From: Lysobacterales bacterium 66-474
GTDB taxonomy: Bacteria; Pseudomonadota; Gammaproteobacteria; Xanthomonadales; Rhodanobacteraceae
NCBI GenBank assembly: GCA_001899805.1
Contig: MKWP01000014.1
Span: forward strand, 620,001 to 684,000
DNA: 64,000 nucleotides
Reading direction: 5' to 3'
Shown here: in pieces, positions 1 to 6,605 of the stretch
Layout: the number at the start of each line of letters is the position of its first letter
Numbering within the stretch: the first letter of the stretch is position 1
Made by a program: the position numbers and the translations under genes
Notes under the pieces: model-generated
What the model saw: the letters and a program-made list of their open reading frames with translations, nothing else
Database searches by the model: none
What the model was told of the DNA's origin: nothing

Positions 1-920
1 TGGACGTCTTCAATGCGCAGCGTCTCTTCATGCCCATCGCGCAGCACATGGGCGGTGTCCGGCTGCAGGTCCAACAGTTTCTTGACGGCCTGCGAACCAC
101 GCGTCTTCACGATCAGCGACAGCCACTCCGAGAAGATATGGTAGGTCAGCACCAGTACCGCGACCGCGAAGAAAGGCGCGGTCGGGTAGCCCGGCAAGCG
201 GGTAGCGAGCCCGATCACGCCGCCGGCGAGCCCCGCGAACGCGCCGACTTCAACCAGCACGTGCTGGTTCAGGATGCCGCGGCGCAAGGCCTGAAACCCC
301 ATGCGCAGGATGTGCCCGCCGAGGCCGAAGATCAGTGCCACGGCGAGGATGCCAGTGAGCCACGGCGTGGCAGAGCCCAATAGTCCATTTACCCGCAGGA
401 AGAACAGCACCAAGCCTGGCACGGCAAGCGTCAGCGCGCCCACGGTCGCAAGCAGCGGCCCGCGGTTCTTCAACACCGCGACCGAAAAAGCGATCAGGCT
501 GGCGAACACGAAGCCGGACAGGCCCAGCGTCCAGCCGCTGGCGGGATTGGCGATCAGGCCGATCGCGGCGAGGCTCGCCGCCAGTGCGATCAGGAACCGG
601 TTGCGCTCGCGCGCGAGCGCCCGTTCCTGTTGCTCGAACGGCTCGACCTTGCGCGGATCCGAGATCGTGTAACCGATAGCGGTCAGGGTCCCCATCAGCT
701 CCGCCGCGGCTACCACCTTGGGGTCGAACTCGATCAGGGTCTGTTCGTGGGTCAGGCTGACCGCGACCTTGTGCACGCCCGGCCGTCGGCCCAGCGCCTT
801 CTCGATGGTGCCGGTACACAGCGAACAGTGCAGGCCGCCGATGTGGGCGCGTACGCGCCGCAGTCCGCTCTCGCGTGAGGGCTCTTCGCTCCACGGCATG
901 GATGATGCGATCATGTTCAT
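1..920 (-). CDS. P1B-type heavy-metal-translocating ATPase, N-terminal part (cut by window edge)
   Basis: Exports or imports a soft metal cation across the inner membrane using ATP. About 306 residues are visible. An N-terminal HMA domain has a CxxC pair (HCSLC, Cys32/Cys35). It is followed by a hydrophobic region with several membrane helices and the start of the actuator region (VKKLLDLQPDTAHVLRDG), which is typical of P1B ATPases. The phosphorylation domain with DKTGT lies beyond the window, so metal specificity (Cu, Cd, Zn or other) cannot be read. The start ATG at 920 has AAGGAG 8 bp upstream and overlaps the stop of the preceding HMA fragment by 4 bp (ATGA), suggesting coupled translation. 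It is transcribed divergently from the Csp gene from a MerR-type promoter. Confidence 0.85.
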   Translation of the reverse strand, partial: MNMIASSMPWSEEPSRESGLRRVRAHIGGLHCSLCTGTIEKALGRRPGVHKVAVSLTHEQTLIEFDPKVVAAAELMGTLTAIGYTISDPRKVEPFEQQERALARERNRFLIALAASLAAIGLIANPASGWTLGLSGFVFASLIAFSVAVLKNRGPLLATVGALTLAVPGLVLFFLRVNGLLGSATPWLTGILAVALIFGLGGHILRMGFQALRRGILNQHVLVEVGAFAGLAGGVIGLATRLPGYPTAPFFAVAVLVLTYHIFSEWLSLIVKTRGSQAVKKLLDLQPDTAHVLRDGHEETLRIEDV

Positions 921-1108
921 TTGCAAATCTCCTTTATGTCTTGAAATGCGCGAACAACCCCAGCGCGATCGATCACACGCCGAGCAGCGCCAGGAACAGG
1001 CCGCGCGTCAGTGCGTAGGACGCCATCGAAACCTCCTGCGCGCTCTGGATGGGTTTGGGCGCACCCGTCGCAGTGCATGCCCTGAATCTTGAGATTCGCC
1101 GTTTTCAT
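917..1108 (-). pseudogene. Decayed HMA-domain metallochaperone (CopZ-like) reading frame
   Basis: The first 18 residues (MKTANLKIQGMHCDGCAQ) are the beta-strand and GMxCxxC metal loop of a CopZ-like chaperone, with a good AGGAGG ribosome site before the ATG at 1108. The remaining 45 residues do not resemble the HMA fold, so the gene appears truncated by an internal deletion or frameshift. Its stop codon overlaps the ATPase start, so translation may still serve coupling. In another frame the same stretch encodes a short hydrophobic peptide (described separately). Confidence 0.55.
934..1026 (-). pseudogene. Small hydrophobic membrane peptide interrupted by TGA
   Basis: Starting at ATG 1026, behind a strong AGGAGG site 5 bp upstream, the frame reads 17 residues (MASYALTRGLFLALLGV), then TGA at 973-975, then 12 more residues (SIALGLFAHFKT) to TAA at 934-936. 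Joined, the two halves make one plausible single-span membrane peptide of about 30 residues. This looks like a small gene broken by one nonsense change (for example TGG to TGA), or a 17-residue leader peptide. It lies inside the decayed HMA frame and upstream of the ATPase. Confidence 0.35.
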
Positions 1109-1168
1109 GAGAGGTCCTCCTGCATTTCGGGAGGCGGCGTTCGCCTCCGCTGATGCAGCATTTGCGCT

Positions 1169-1199
1169 ACTGTAGAACTTGGAGCTAACTCCATGTCAA
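1169..1199 (-). promoter_or_regulatory. MerR-family operator/promoter for the ATPase operon
   Basis: On the minus strand, TTGACA (1199-1194) and TACAGT (1174-1169) are separated by 19 bp. The long spacer contains the dyad TGGAGTTAGCTCCAAG. A 19-20 bp spacer with a central dyad is the hallmark of promoters untwisted by metal-sensing MerR proteins. It faces left towards the HMA fragment and ATPase. Confidence 0.8.
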
Positions 1200-1240
1200 G
1201 GGGGTATTGGAATAATTCCTGAATTGCCGGATGCTCACGC

Positions 1241-1271
1241 TTGACATGGAGTGCAGTCCAAGTCGTAACCT
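1241..1271 (+). promoter_or_regulatory. MerR-family operator/promoter for the Csp gene
   Basis: TTGACA (1241-1246) and TAACCT (1266-1271) are separated by 19 bp. The spacer TGGAGTGCAGTCCAAGTCG is nearly the same as in the divergent promoter at 1169-1199 and in the site at 5288-5318. It directs transcription into the Csp-like gene and possibly the flavoprotein operon downstream. Confidence 0.8.
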
Positions 1272-1321
1272 CCGCGCAGTGGGAGCGGCCCACGTTTATT
1301 TCTCGATGAAGGAGTATCGAC

Positions 1322-1636
1322 ATGACGGACACCCAAAAAGCCTGCCTTGATGCTTGTTTGGAATGTTTCAGGGCTTGCGAAGTCTGCACGGATTGCTGTA
1401 TTGGCGCGGCCGAACGCAGCGATTGCCTGCGCTTGTGCCTCGACTGCGCGGACGTCTGCGCACTGTGCGTGCGGCTGCTTGGCCGGAACTCGCGGTTCGC
1501 CGCGCAAAGCTGCGCAATGTGCGCGGAAATTTGCGAGGCCTGCGCCGCGGAATGCGAAAAGCACAAACCGCAAGCCTGCCAAGACTGCGCACAAGCCTGC
1601 CGCCGCTGCGCGGAGGCTTGTCGCCAGATGGGCTAA
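1322..1636 (+). CDS. Four-helix-bundle copper-storage protein (Csp/DUF326 family)
   Basis: A 104-residue protein with 22 cysteines arranged in CxxxC/CxxC patterns along predicted helices, as in Csp proteins that hold many Cu(I) ions inside a four-helix bundle. No signal peptide is present, so a cytosolic Csp3-like form is inferred. The start ATG is preceded by GGAG (GAAGGAGTATCGAC). It has its own MerR-type promoter 50 bp upstream and sits between a metal ATPase and a flavoprotein operon. Binding of copper rather than another thiophilic metal is inferred from the family. Confidence 0.85.
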   Translation: MTDTQKACLDACLECFRACEVCTDCCIGAAERSDCLRLCLDCADVCALCVRLLGRNSRFAAQSCAMCAEICEACAAECEKHKPQACQDCAQACRRCAEACRQMG

Positions 1637-1698
1637 GGCGCCTGATAGCCGGCCCGGTGCCGCTGATGGCGCCGGGCCCTTGAGAGCGCTCATGGCCA

Positions 1699-2085
1699 AT
1701 GAACGCGGCAGTTGTGGCCGCATGGATCAAGTCAATGAAAAGAGCGGAGAAAGCTGGCGAAATCGGCGCCCGGCTGGGCGGCGCGGTTTCGCGCGGCCGG
1801 CAAATCGAGATGATCGTCGATGGCCGGCCCATTCATGCGTTTGAGGGTGAGAGCGTCGCGGCGGCATTGCTCGCCGCCGGCGTTCGCGCCTTGCGCGTGA
1901 CGGCTCGGCGCGGTGAGCCCCGCGGCATGTTTTGCGGCATCGGAATCTGCTTCGACTGCGTGATGAGTATCGATGGGCTGCCTAATACCCGCGCCTGCCA
2001 AACGCCGGCGAGGGCCGGCATGCGCATCGAGTCGCAAAAGGGCAACGGGTCTTGGAATGACCAGGGCCATGGACATCAAGGCTAA
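1699..2085 (+). CDS. [2Fe-2S] small subunit, HcnA/OoxA-like
   Basis: A short ferredoxin-like protein with the plant-type [2Fe-2S] pattern CxxxxCxxC-x12-C (Cys79, 84, 87, 100). This is the small subunit of HcnABC cyanide synthase and of octopine/nopaline oxidases and related dehydrogenases. It carries electrons from the flavin subunits. The family is about 100 residues; here there are 128 from the first ATG, so the Met at residue 13 (1735) is also a possible start. It overlaps the next gene by about 29 bp, forming an operon with two flavoprotein subunits. The substrate cannot be told from sequence. Confidence 0.8.
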   Translation: MNAAVVAAWIKSMKRAEKAGEIGARLGGAVSRGRQIEMIVDGRPIHAFEGESVAAALLAAGVRALRVTARRGEPRGMFCGIGICFDCVMSIDGLPNTRACQTPARAGMRIESQKGNGSWNDQGHGHQG

Positions 2086-3562
2086 ATCCACATCATCCGG
2101 ATCGTTGGTCATCGTCGGCGCAGGGCCTGCGGGATTGGGCGCCGCCATCGAAGCGGCACGCGCGGGATTGCGCTGCACGCTGTTGGACGAGTCCGCGCAC
2201 CTCGGCGGCCGAATCTATCGGCCACCACCGGAAGCGTTCCACGTGGTCGCTGCGCCCGCCTTGGGCCGCGACTTTCAGCGCGGCGAGCGGCTGCGTCACG
2301 AATTCAGCGAGGTCGCGGATCAAGTGGAGGTCCTGTCGGGTGCATCGGTATTGGGCATCTGGAATAGCGGCAATAGCGGCCGTGAGCTGCTGTGGACCTC
2401 CGGGCACTCTTCGGCGATGCTCCGCGCCGAGCGCTTGGTGCTGGCTACCGGTGCTTACGAACGCCCGGTACCGTTTCCGGGCTGGACGCTGCCGGGCGTG
2501 ATGACCGCGGGCGGTGTGCAGACGCTGATCAAGACGATGCAGGTGAAGCCTGGGCGGCGCGCGCTGGTCGCGGGAACCGGCCCGCTCCTGCTCGTGGTCG
2601 CCAACCAACTGCACCACGCCGGCGTGGAGGTCGTGGCCGTACTGGAAGCCGGCAAGCCCTCATGGTCGCCGCGCCAGGTACCGAAGGTGTGGGGCGAGTG
2701 GGGATTGCTCCGGGATGCTTGGACCTACTGGTGCGGACTGCGGCATGCGGGCATTCCGCTGTTGTTCAATCATACGATTTTCGCGGCCCACGGCGAAGGC
2801 GCGGTCGAAACCGCCTCCTACGGACCGGTCGACGCGAATGACTGGCGACCGTTGAAGGAGCGCGCGACGCGAGTTGAAGTCGATCTCGTGGTGGCCGGGT
2901 TCGGCCTGGTGCCGGACACGGCGCTGACGCAAAGCACGGGTTGCCGTCACGAATATGTACACGAGCTGGGCGGCTGGATTCCGGTGCGCGATGCATTCAT
3001 GCGGACCACCGTTCCCGGTGTCTTCGCGGTGGGCGATGGCGCCGGTGTCGCGGGATCGCTCGTTGCCCTCGAACAGGGGCGTGTGGCGGGCATCACCGCC
3101 GCGGAACAGACCGGCGCGCTGAACGCGCGCGAGGCGGATCGCAGACGCGCCGCGCCGCTGCGGCGACTGCGCTCGCTTGCTCGCGCGCGCCGCGTGCTCG
3201 ATGAGATTTCGCGCATCCGGCCCGGCCTGAGCCAACTCGCCTCCGAGGAAACGCTGGCGTGCCGCTGTGAGGAAGTGACGTTCAGCGAGATCCGCGCGGC
3301 CCTCGCTGCCGGCGCCCAGGATCTCCAAGCTGTAAAGCTTTTTACCCGGCTCGGCATGGGACCATGCCAGGGGCGGAACTGCGCAGCCTCGATGGCGATG
3401 AGCATCAGTCAGGCGACCGGACGAACACTCGAGCAGGTTGGCCAGATCAATCCGCGACCGCCGATGAAGCAGACGACGCTCGGCCTGCTGGCGAACACCA
3501 CAGGGCTCGCCGGCTCAGTTGTCGCCGACCCGTTGGACGCCGTCGGAGGAGGCCCGTCATGA
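2057..3562 (+). CDS. FAD/NAD-dependent oxidoreductase with BFD-like [2Fe-2S] domain, HcnB/OoxA-like
   Basis: About 501 residues from ATG 2057 (an in-frame ATG at 2069 is an alternative; upstream codons run into the previous gene). An N-terminal dinucleotide-binding motif (VIVGAGPAGLGAA) is followed by a second nucleotide-binding fold, and a GVFAVGDGAGV motif closes the FAD site. The C-terminal part has CxC-x32-CxxxxC (Cys402, 404, 437, 442), the BFD-type iron-sulfur site found in HcnB and opine oxidase subunits. It works with the neighbouring small Fe-S and HcnC-like subunits; the ATG of the next gene overlaps its stop (ATGA). Confidence 0.82.
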   Translation: MTRAMDIKAKSTSSGSLVIVGAGPAGLGAAIEAARAGLRCTLLDESAHLGGRIYRPPPEAFHVVAAPALGRDFQRGERLRHEFSEVADQVEVLSGASVLGIWNSGNSGRELLWTSGHSSAMLRAERLVLATGAYERPVPFPGWTLPGVMTAGGVQTLIKTMQVKPGRRALVAGTGPLLLVVANQLHHAGVEVVAVLEAGKPSWSPRQVPKVWGEWGLLRDAWTYWCGLRHAGIPLLFNHTIFAAHGEGAVETASYGPVDANDWRPLKERATRVEVDLVVAGFGLVPDTALTQSTGCRHEYVHELGGWIPVRDAFMRTTVPGVFAVGDGAGVAGSLVALEQGRVAGITAAEQTGALNAREADRRRAAPLRRLRSLARARRVLDEISRIRPGLSQLASEETLACRCEEVTFSEIRAALAAGAQDLQAVKLFTRLGMGPCQGRNCAASMAMSISQATGRTLEQVGQINPRPPMKQTTLGLLANTTGLAGSVVADPLDAVGGGPS

Positions 3563-5016
3563 ATGCGGCGCGCGACGTCGTGGTGATCGGCGGGGGCGTC
3601 ATTGGCTGCTCGGTCGCCTATTACTGCGCAAGGGCTGGTTTGGGTGTCACGCTGATCGATCAACCCAAGCGAGGCCGCGCGACCTCTGCGTCCGCAGGCG
3701 GGCTCTGGCCGCTCGGGGAGTCGGTGGGTCTCGGCTGTGGCGTCATCTTTCACAAGGCGCTTGCGGGTCGGGGCCAACTGCCCGAGGGCGTGCACGGCCC
3801 CGGCCAGCTCCCCAAAGCATTTCTCGATTTTGCGTTGCAATCGAACGCGATGTTTCCACGGCTTCGTGATGAACTGCTGCAAACCGCGGGGATCGATATC
3901 GAACTTGAACGGACCTCGCTGTTGTTCACGATGTATGACGACGGTGACGTGGCTTTCGCGAAGCCGCTCCTGGAACACTGCCCCTGCGGCCAGAATCGCA
4001 TCGACTGGTTGACGCCTGATGAGCTGGCCAAGGCCGAGCCGGCGGTGACGCGCGAGGTGCGCGGCGCGCTGCGTTTCAACGGCGACGACCAGGTGAATCC
4101 GTACCGCCTCGCGGACGCGTTTCGAGCCGCCGCACAGAGACTGGGCGCAACGATCATTACCCACACTGCGGTAACCGGAATCGAGATGCGTGCAGGACGG
4201 GTTGTCGCCGCGCAGGCTGGTGCCGATCGCTATCCCTGCGCCATGGTCGTCAATGCCGCGGGAGCCTGGGCCGTCAACGTTGGACGGATGATCGGAATTG
4301 AAGTTCCGGTGCGCCCGGTTCGTGGGCAAATCCTGGGCACCGAAACGCTCCCCAAGGTTCTCTCTGCCTGCCTTTCAACGTCGAACTGCTACCTTGCGCA
4401 AAAGCAGCATGGCGAGATCATTATCGGCAGCACCACTGAAGAGGTCGGCTTTGACGTCGGAACCACGCCCGAAGCGATGCGGTCCCTCGCCGCGGGCGCG
4501 GTGCGTGCCGTGCCTTCCCTTGCCAATGTTCATCTCAAGCGCGTGTGGTCGGGATTGCGGCCGGGGTCTCCCGATGAGCTTCCGATCCTGGGTCCCGTGG
4601 ACGAGATCGCTGGGTACTTCAATGCGTGCGGTCACTTTCGCACCGGGATCGTCACCTCGCCGATGACCGGGCTCATGATTTCGGAGTTGGCCGCCGGCCA
4701 GTCGACATCATTCCCGCTTGAGCCTTTTCTCTTCAGCCGCTTCGCAGGCGCAGATCCGCAGTCAGCAATCGTGCACGCGCACGGGATTGGCGACGCTGCG
4801 CTCGCAGAGATGCGGTTTACCGTGCCGGAAATGCAGTGCGAGGGCTGTGCCAACAAGATTGGACAGGCCCTTCAGGCGATATCTGGCGTTACAGGGGTTG
4901 ACGCAAAGGTTGAACTCAAACAGGTGTGGGTTCGTTATGAATCGTCGAAGTTGCAGGAGCAGACGCTCAAGGACGCGCTACACCGTGCGGGGTTCAGCGC
5001 AATTGAGACACCGTGA
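3559..5016 (+). CDS. HcnC-like FAD amine oxidase fused to a C-terminal HMA metal-binding domain
   Basis: A 485-residue protein. Residues 1-410 are a DAO-type flavoprotein (VVVIGGGVIGCSVAYY at 5-20; NAAGAW and the C-terminal GHFRTGI region) like HcnC, glycine oxidase and opine oxidase subunit B. Residues 417-485 form a full HMA domain with a PEMQCEGC loop (Cys427/Cys430). HcnC proteins normally end at about 417 residues, so the HMA domain is an addition. The start ATG overlaps the previous stop and has GGAGGAGG 7 bp upstream. The metal-island setting suggests that oxidation, possibly cyanide release from glycine, is tied to metal handling. This is inference; the substrate is unknown. Confidence 0.85.
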   Translation: MNAARDVVVIGGGVIGCSVAYYCARAGLGVTLIDQPKRGRATSASAGGLWPLGESVGLGCGVIFHKALAGRGQLPEGVHGPGQLPKAFLDFALQSNAMFPRLRDELLQTAGIDIELERTSLLFTMYDDGDVAFAKPLLEHCPCGQNRIDWLTPDELAKAEPAVTREVRGALRFNGDDQVNPYRLADAFRAAAQRLGATIITHTAVTGIEMRAGRVVAAQAGADRYPCAMVVNAAGAWAVNVGRMIGIEVPVRPVRGQILGTETLPKVLSACLSTSNCYLAQKQHGEIIIGSTTEEVGFDVGTTPEAMRSLAAGAVRAVPSLANVHLKRVWSGLRPGSPDELPILGPVDEIAGYFNACGHFRTGIVTSPMTGLMISELAAGQSTSFPLEPFLFSRFAGADPQSAIVHAHGIGDAALAEMRFTVPEMQCEGCANKIGQALQAISGVTGVDAKVELKQVWVRYESSKLQEQTLKDALHRAGFSAIETP

Positions 5017-5225
5017 CAGACGACAAACACCGCCTCCAGCTCGATGCCAGCATCGGCCAAGCGCTCGGAATAGCGAAACGACACATGTTGCGATCCGCGA
5101 TCGGAGTGGCGGATCAGGGTCTCGCCGGCTTCTGGCCTGCGTGCGTAGATGGTGCTTCAGCGCGTCCCGCGCGAAGTCGGCGTGCGGCCGAGCGTGCCAT
5201 CTGCCACTGCGCTACCAGCCGCGGG
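5015..5225 (-). pseudogene. Remnant of an IS3-family transposase (OrfB)
   Basis: The minus strand encodes, with frame breaks, pieces matching the rve integrase core of IS3-type OrfB: WQMARSA, then ARDALKHHLRTQ in another frame, then LIRHSDRGSQHVSFRYSERL followed by ADAGIE. The HSDRGSQ block is the conserved second catalytic Asp region of this family. No start, no catalytic Glu region and no terminal repeats were found, so only a fragment survives. It fills the gap between the flavoprotein operon and the thioredoxin-like/merR pair. Confidence 0.7.
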
Positions 5226-5287
5226 ACCTGGGCTAGGCTCTTTGTCGTTGGAAGAGTATTGGAAGTGGCTTCACCTGGCCACAGTCT

Positions 5288-5318
5288 CAGACTTGGAGTA
5301 TGCTTCAAGTCGAGCATT
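5288..5318 (+). promoter_or_regulatory. MerR-family operator in front of the thioredoxin-like/merR pair
   Basis: CAGACT (5288-5293), a 19-bp spacer TGGAGTATGCTTCAAGTCG, then AGCATT (5313-5318). The spacer matches those at 1169-1199 and 1241-1271 in the outer TGGAGT and TCAAGT blocks. The -35 and -10 boxes are poorer, as is common for an autoregulated MerR gene. The putative start GTG of the thioredoxin-like gene lies only about 17 bp downstream. Confidence 0.65.
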
Positions 5319-5334
5319 CTTCGCGAGTGTCAGT

Positions 5335-5577
5335 GTGTCCACCGAGCTCTACTACAACCCCTTCTGCACTGCCTGCGGCGGAGCTGACAAGGCAGAGAAC
5401 GTGCGCGCCATGCCGCCGGTGCGCTGGATCGACGCGACAATGCATCTGGAAGCCGCCGCGCGACTGGGCATCACTCGCCTGCCAGCGCTGGTCGTGGACG
5501 GAAAACTGGCGGCGCAGGGTCCGCGCGCGCTGGCACGGATGCGCGATCGATTTCCGGTCGAGAGGAATGTCCGATGA
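5335..5577 (+). CDS. Small thioredoxin-like protein
   Basis: About 80 residues from a GTG at 5335. That start is chosen because the MerR-type promoter ends at 5318; it is uncertain, with no clear Shine-Dalgarno site. The fold pattern is thioredoxin/glutaredoxin-like: beta strand, NPFCTACGG with a CxxC redox or metal pair, then LGITRLPALVVDGKLAAQG with the cis-proline (LPA). The stop overlaps the merR start (ATGA), so both are co-translated. Likely roles are thiol redox or metal delivery in the MerR regulon; the function is inferred only from the fold. Confidence 0.6.
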   Translation: MSTELYYNPFCTACGGADKAENVRAMPPVRWIDATMHLEAAARLGITRLPALVVDGKLAAQGPRALARMRDRFPVERNVR

Positions 5578-6029
5578 GCGGCTACCGGATCGGCGAAGCG
5601 GCCGCACGGGCCGGGATGAGCGCCGACACCCTGCGCTACTACGAACGGATCGGGCTGATGCGCCGGGTCCTGCGCGACGGCGGCGGTCGCCGTTACTACA
5701 CCGATGCCGAACTGGAACGGCTGCGTTTCATCGCGCGCGCCCAGGCGATGGATTTTACGCTGGCGGAGATCGGCCAATTGCTGGAACTGCGCGATCATCC
5801 AGCCACCGCGCGGGAGGAAGCGCGTCGGCTGGCGCACAGCAAGCTCGAGGCCGTGACCGGGCGCGTGCGCACCTTGCGCCATCTGCGCGATGAACTGCGC
5901 TTGCTGCTGAACCTGTGCGCGGGCGCCAACGGGCGATGCCCCATCTTGGAATTGCAACCGGAACGGACGGCACCTGCGCGCAAGCGCATCACACAGCCCG
6001 CGATCCGGCGTCGGCGCAAATTCGCCTGA
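5574..6029 (+). CDS. MerR-family metal-responsive transcriptional regulator
   Basis: A 151-residue regulator. The N-terminal winged helix-turn-helix (YRIGEAAARAGMSADTLRYYERIGLM) is classic MerR, followed by a dimerisation helix and a C-terminal metal loop LCAGANGRCPILE. CueR/ZntR-type sensors have a CxGx(n)CPI loop; here the two cysteines are 7 apart, one shorter than the 8 of CueR. It likely binds the three similar operators at 1169, 1241 and 5288 and activates them with metal. The start ATG overlaps the previous stop and has GAGAGGA upstream. The identity of the metal is not determined. Confidence 0.85.
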   Translation: MSGYRIGEAAARAGMSADTLRYYERIGLMRRVLRDGGGRRYYTDAELERLRFIARAQAMDFTLAEIGQLLELRDHPATAREEARRLAHSKLEAVTGRVRTLRHLRDELRLLLNLCAGANGRCPILELQPERTAPARKRITQPAIRRRRKFA

Positions 6030-6200
6030 ACCGCGGCGCCGCTTGCGGACATAGACGACGCGCGGGCTCTCGCCCACGCCACGCCGCGACATCCGTTTCT
6101 CGCCGTCGCTTCGGGAGATATCGCGTTATCCTCCTGACCCCGCATGTGGCGAGGTTAGCCTTGCTGACCGCGTATCCCGACTTTGCTCTCACCCCAGTGC

Positions 6201-6605
6201 TCACTGACCGACCCGGCGCGACCCGGTTGGATCCCTTGGTTCTTCGTGCGCTGCACCGGTAGATGATCCTGACGTTTCGTCTTCCGACGCCAGCGTTTCC
6301 AACGGTTCCACTCCGCGACGAATCTCCTCCAGCAACGCGACCAGCCGCTCCACTTCCATCGAAATTTCCATGGCGAGATCACCGAGCATGGTCGGTGAAC
6401 TTGCGACCGACAACGGCCCCCCATTGATCAACGTATGCGCCATCGCATGCAGACGCAGCAGGTCATTTCGCAGACCTCCCGGGTCATCGACACTGTGCCG
6501 CACCTCATCCAATGAGTCGACCCGTTGGAGCAGCCGGGTGGTGTCGTACGTCTCGCGCAACAATTCAAGCGCTGGCGTCTTCAGATGGGGGGCGGGGTTT
6601 GGCAT
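6201..6605 (-). CDS. tnpC: TnpC-like regulator of a Tn3-family transposon
   Basis: A 134-residue mostly helical protein whose start lies inside the 3' end of tnpA (41-bp overlap, same strand). The position and size match TnpC of Tn4652-type transposons, which lowers transposase level after transcription. No known catalytic motif is visible; the C-terminal 25 residues are polar and low in complexity. The name rests on genetic position and general resemblance rather than on a diagnostic motif. Confidence 0.6.
   Translation of the reverse strand: MPNPAPHLKTPALELLRETYDTTRLLQRVDSLDEVRHSVDDPGGLRNDLLRLHAMAHTLINGGPLSVASSPTMLGDLAMEISMEVERLVALLEEIRRGVEPLETLASEDETSGSSTGAAHEEPRDPTGSRRVGQ

Noticed and set aside
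250..894. A 214-codon open frame on the minus strand at the left edge
   Set aside because: It is Arg/Gly/Asp-rich without protein-like pattern and lies in a wrong frame of the ATPase gene, whose HMA and membrane motifs are clear.
1105..1566. Minus-strand frames opposite the Csp gene
   Set aside because: They mirror its TGC codons as Ala/Gln-rich sequence; the plus strand has the ribosome site and Csp cysteine pattern.
6160..6194. A GGGG-starting segment on the minus strand (GGGGTGAGAGCAAAGTCGGG) that looks like a Tn3-type end
   Set aside because: It would be the right end of an element lying to its left, it does not match the candidate end near 9774, and no partner was found.
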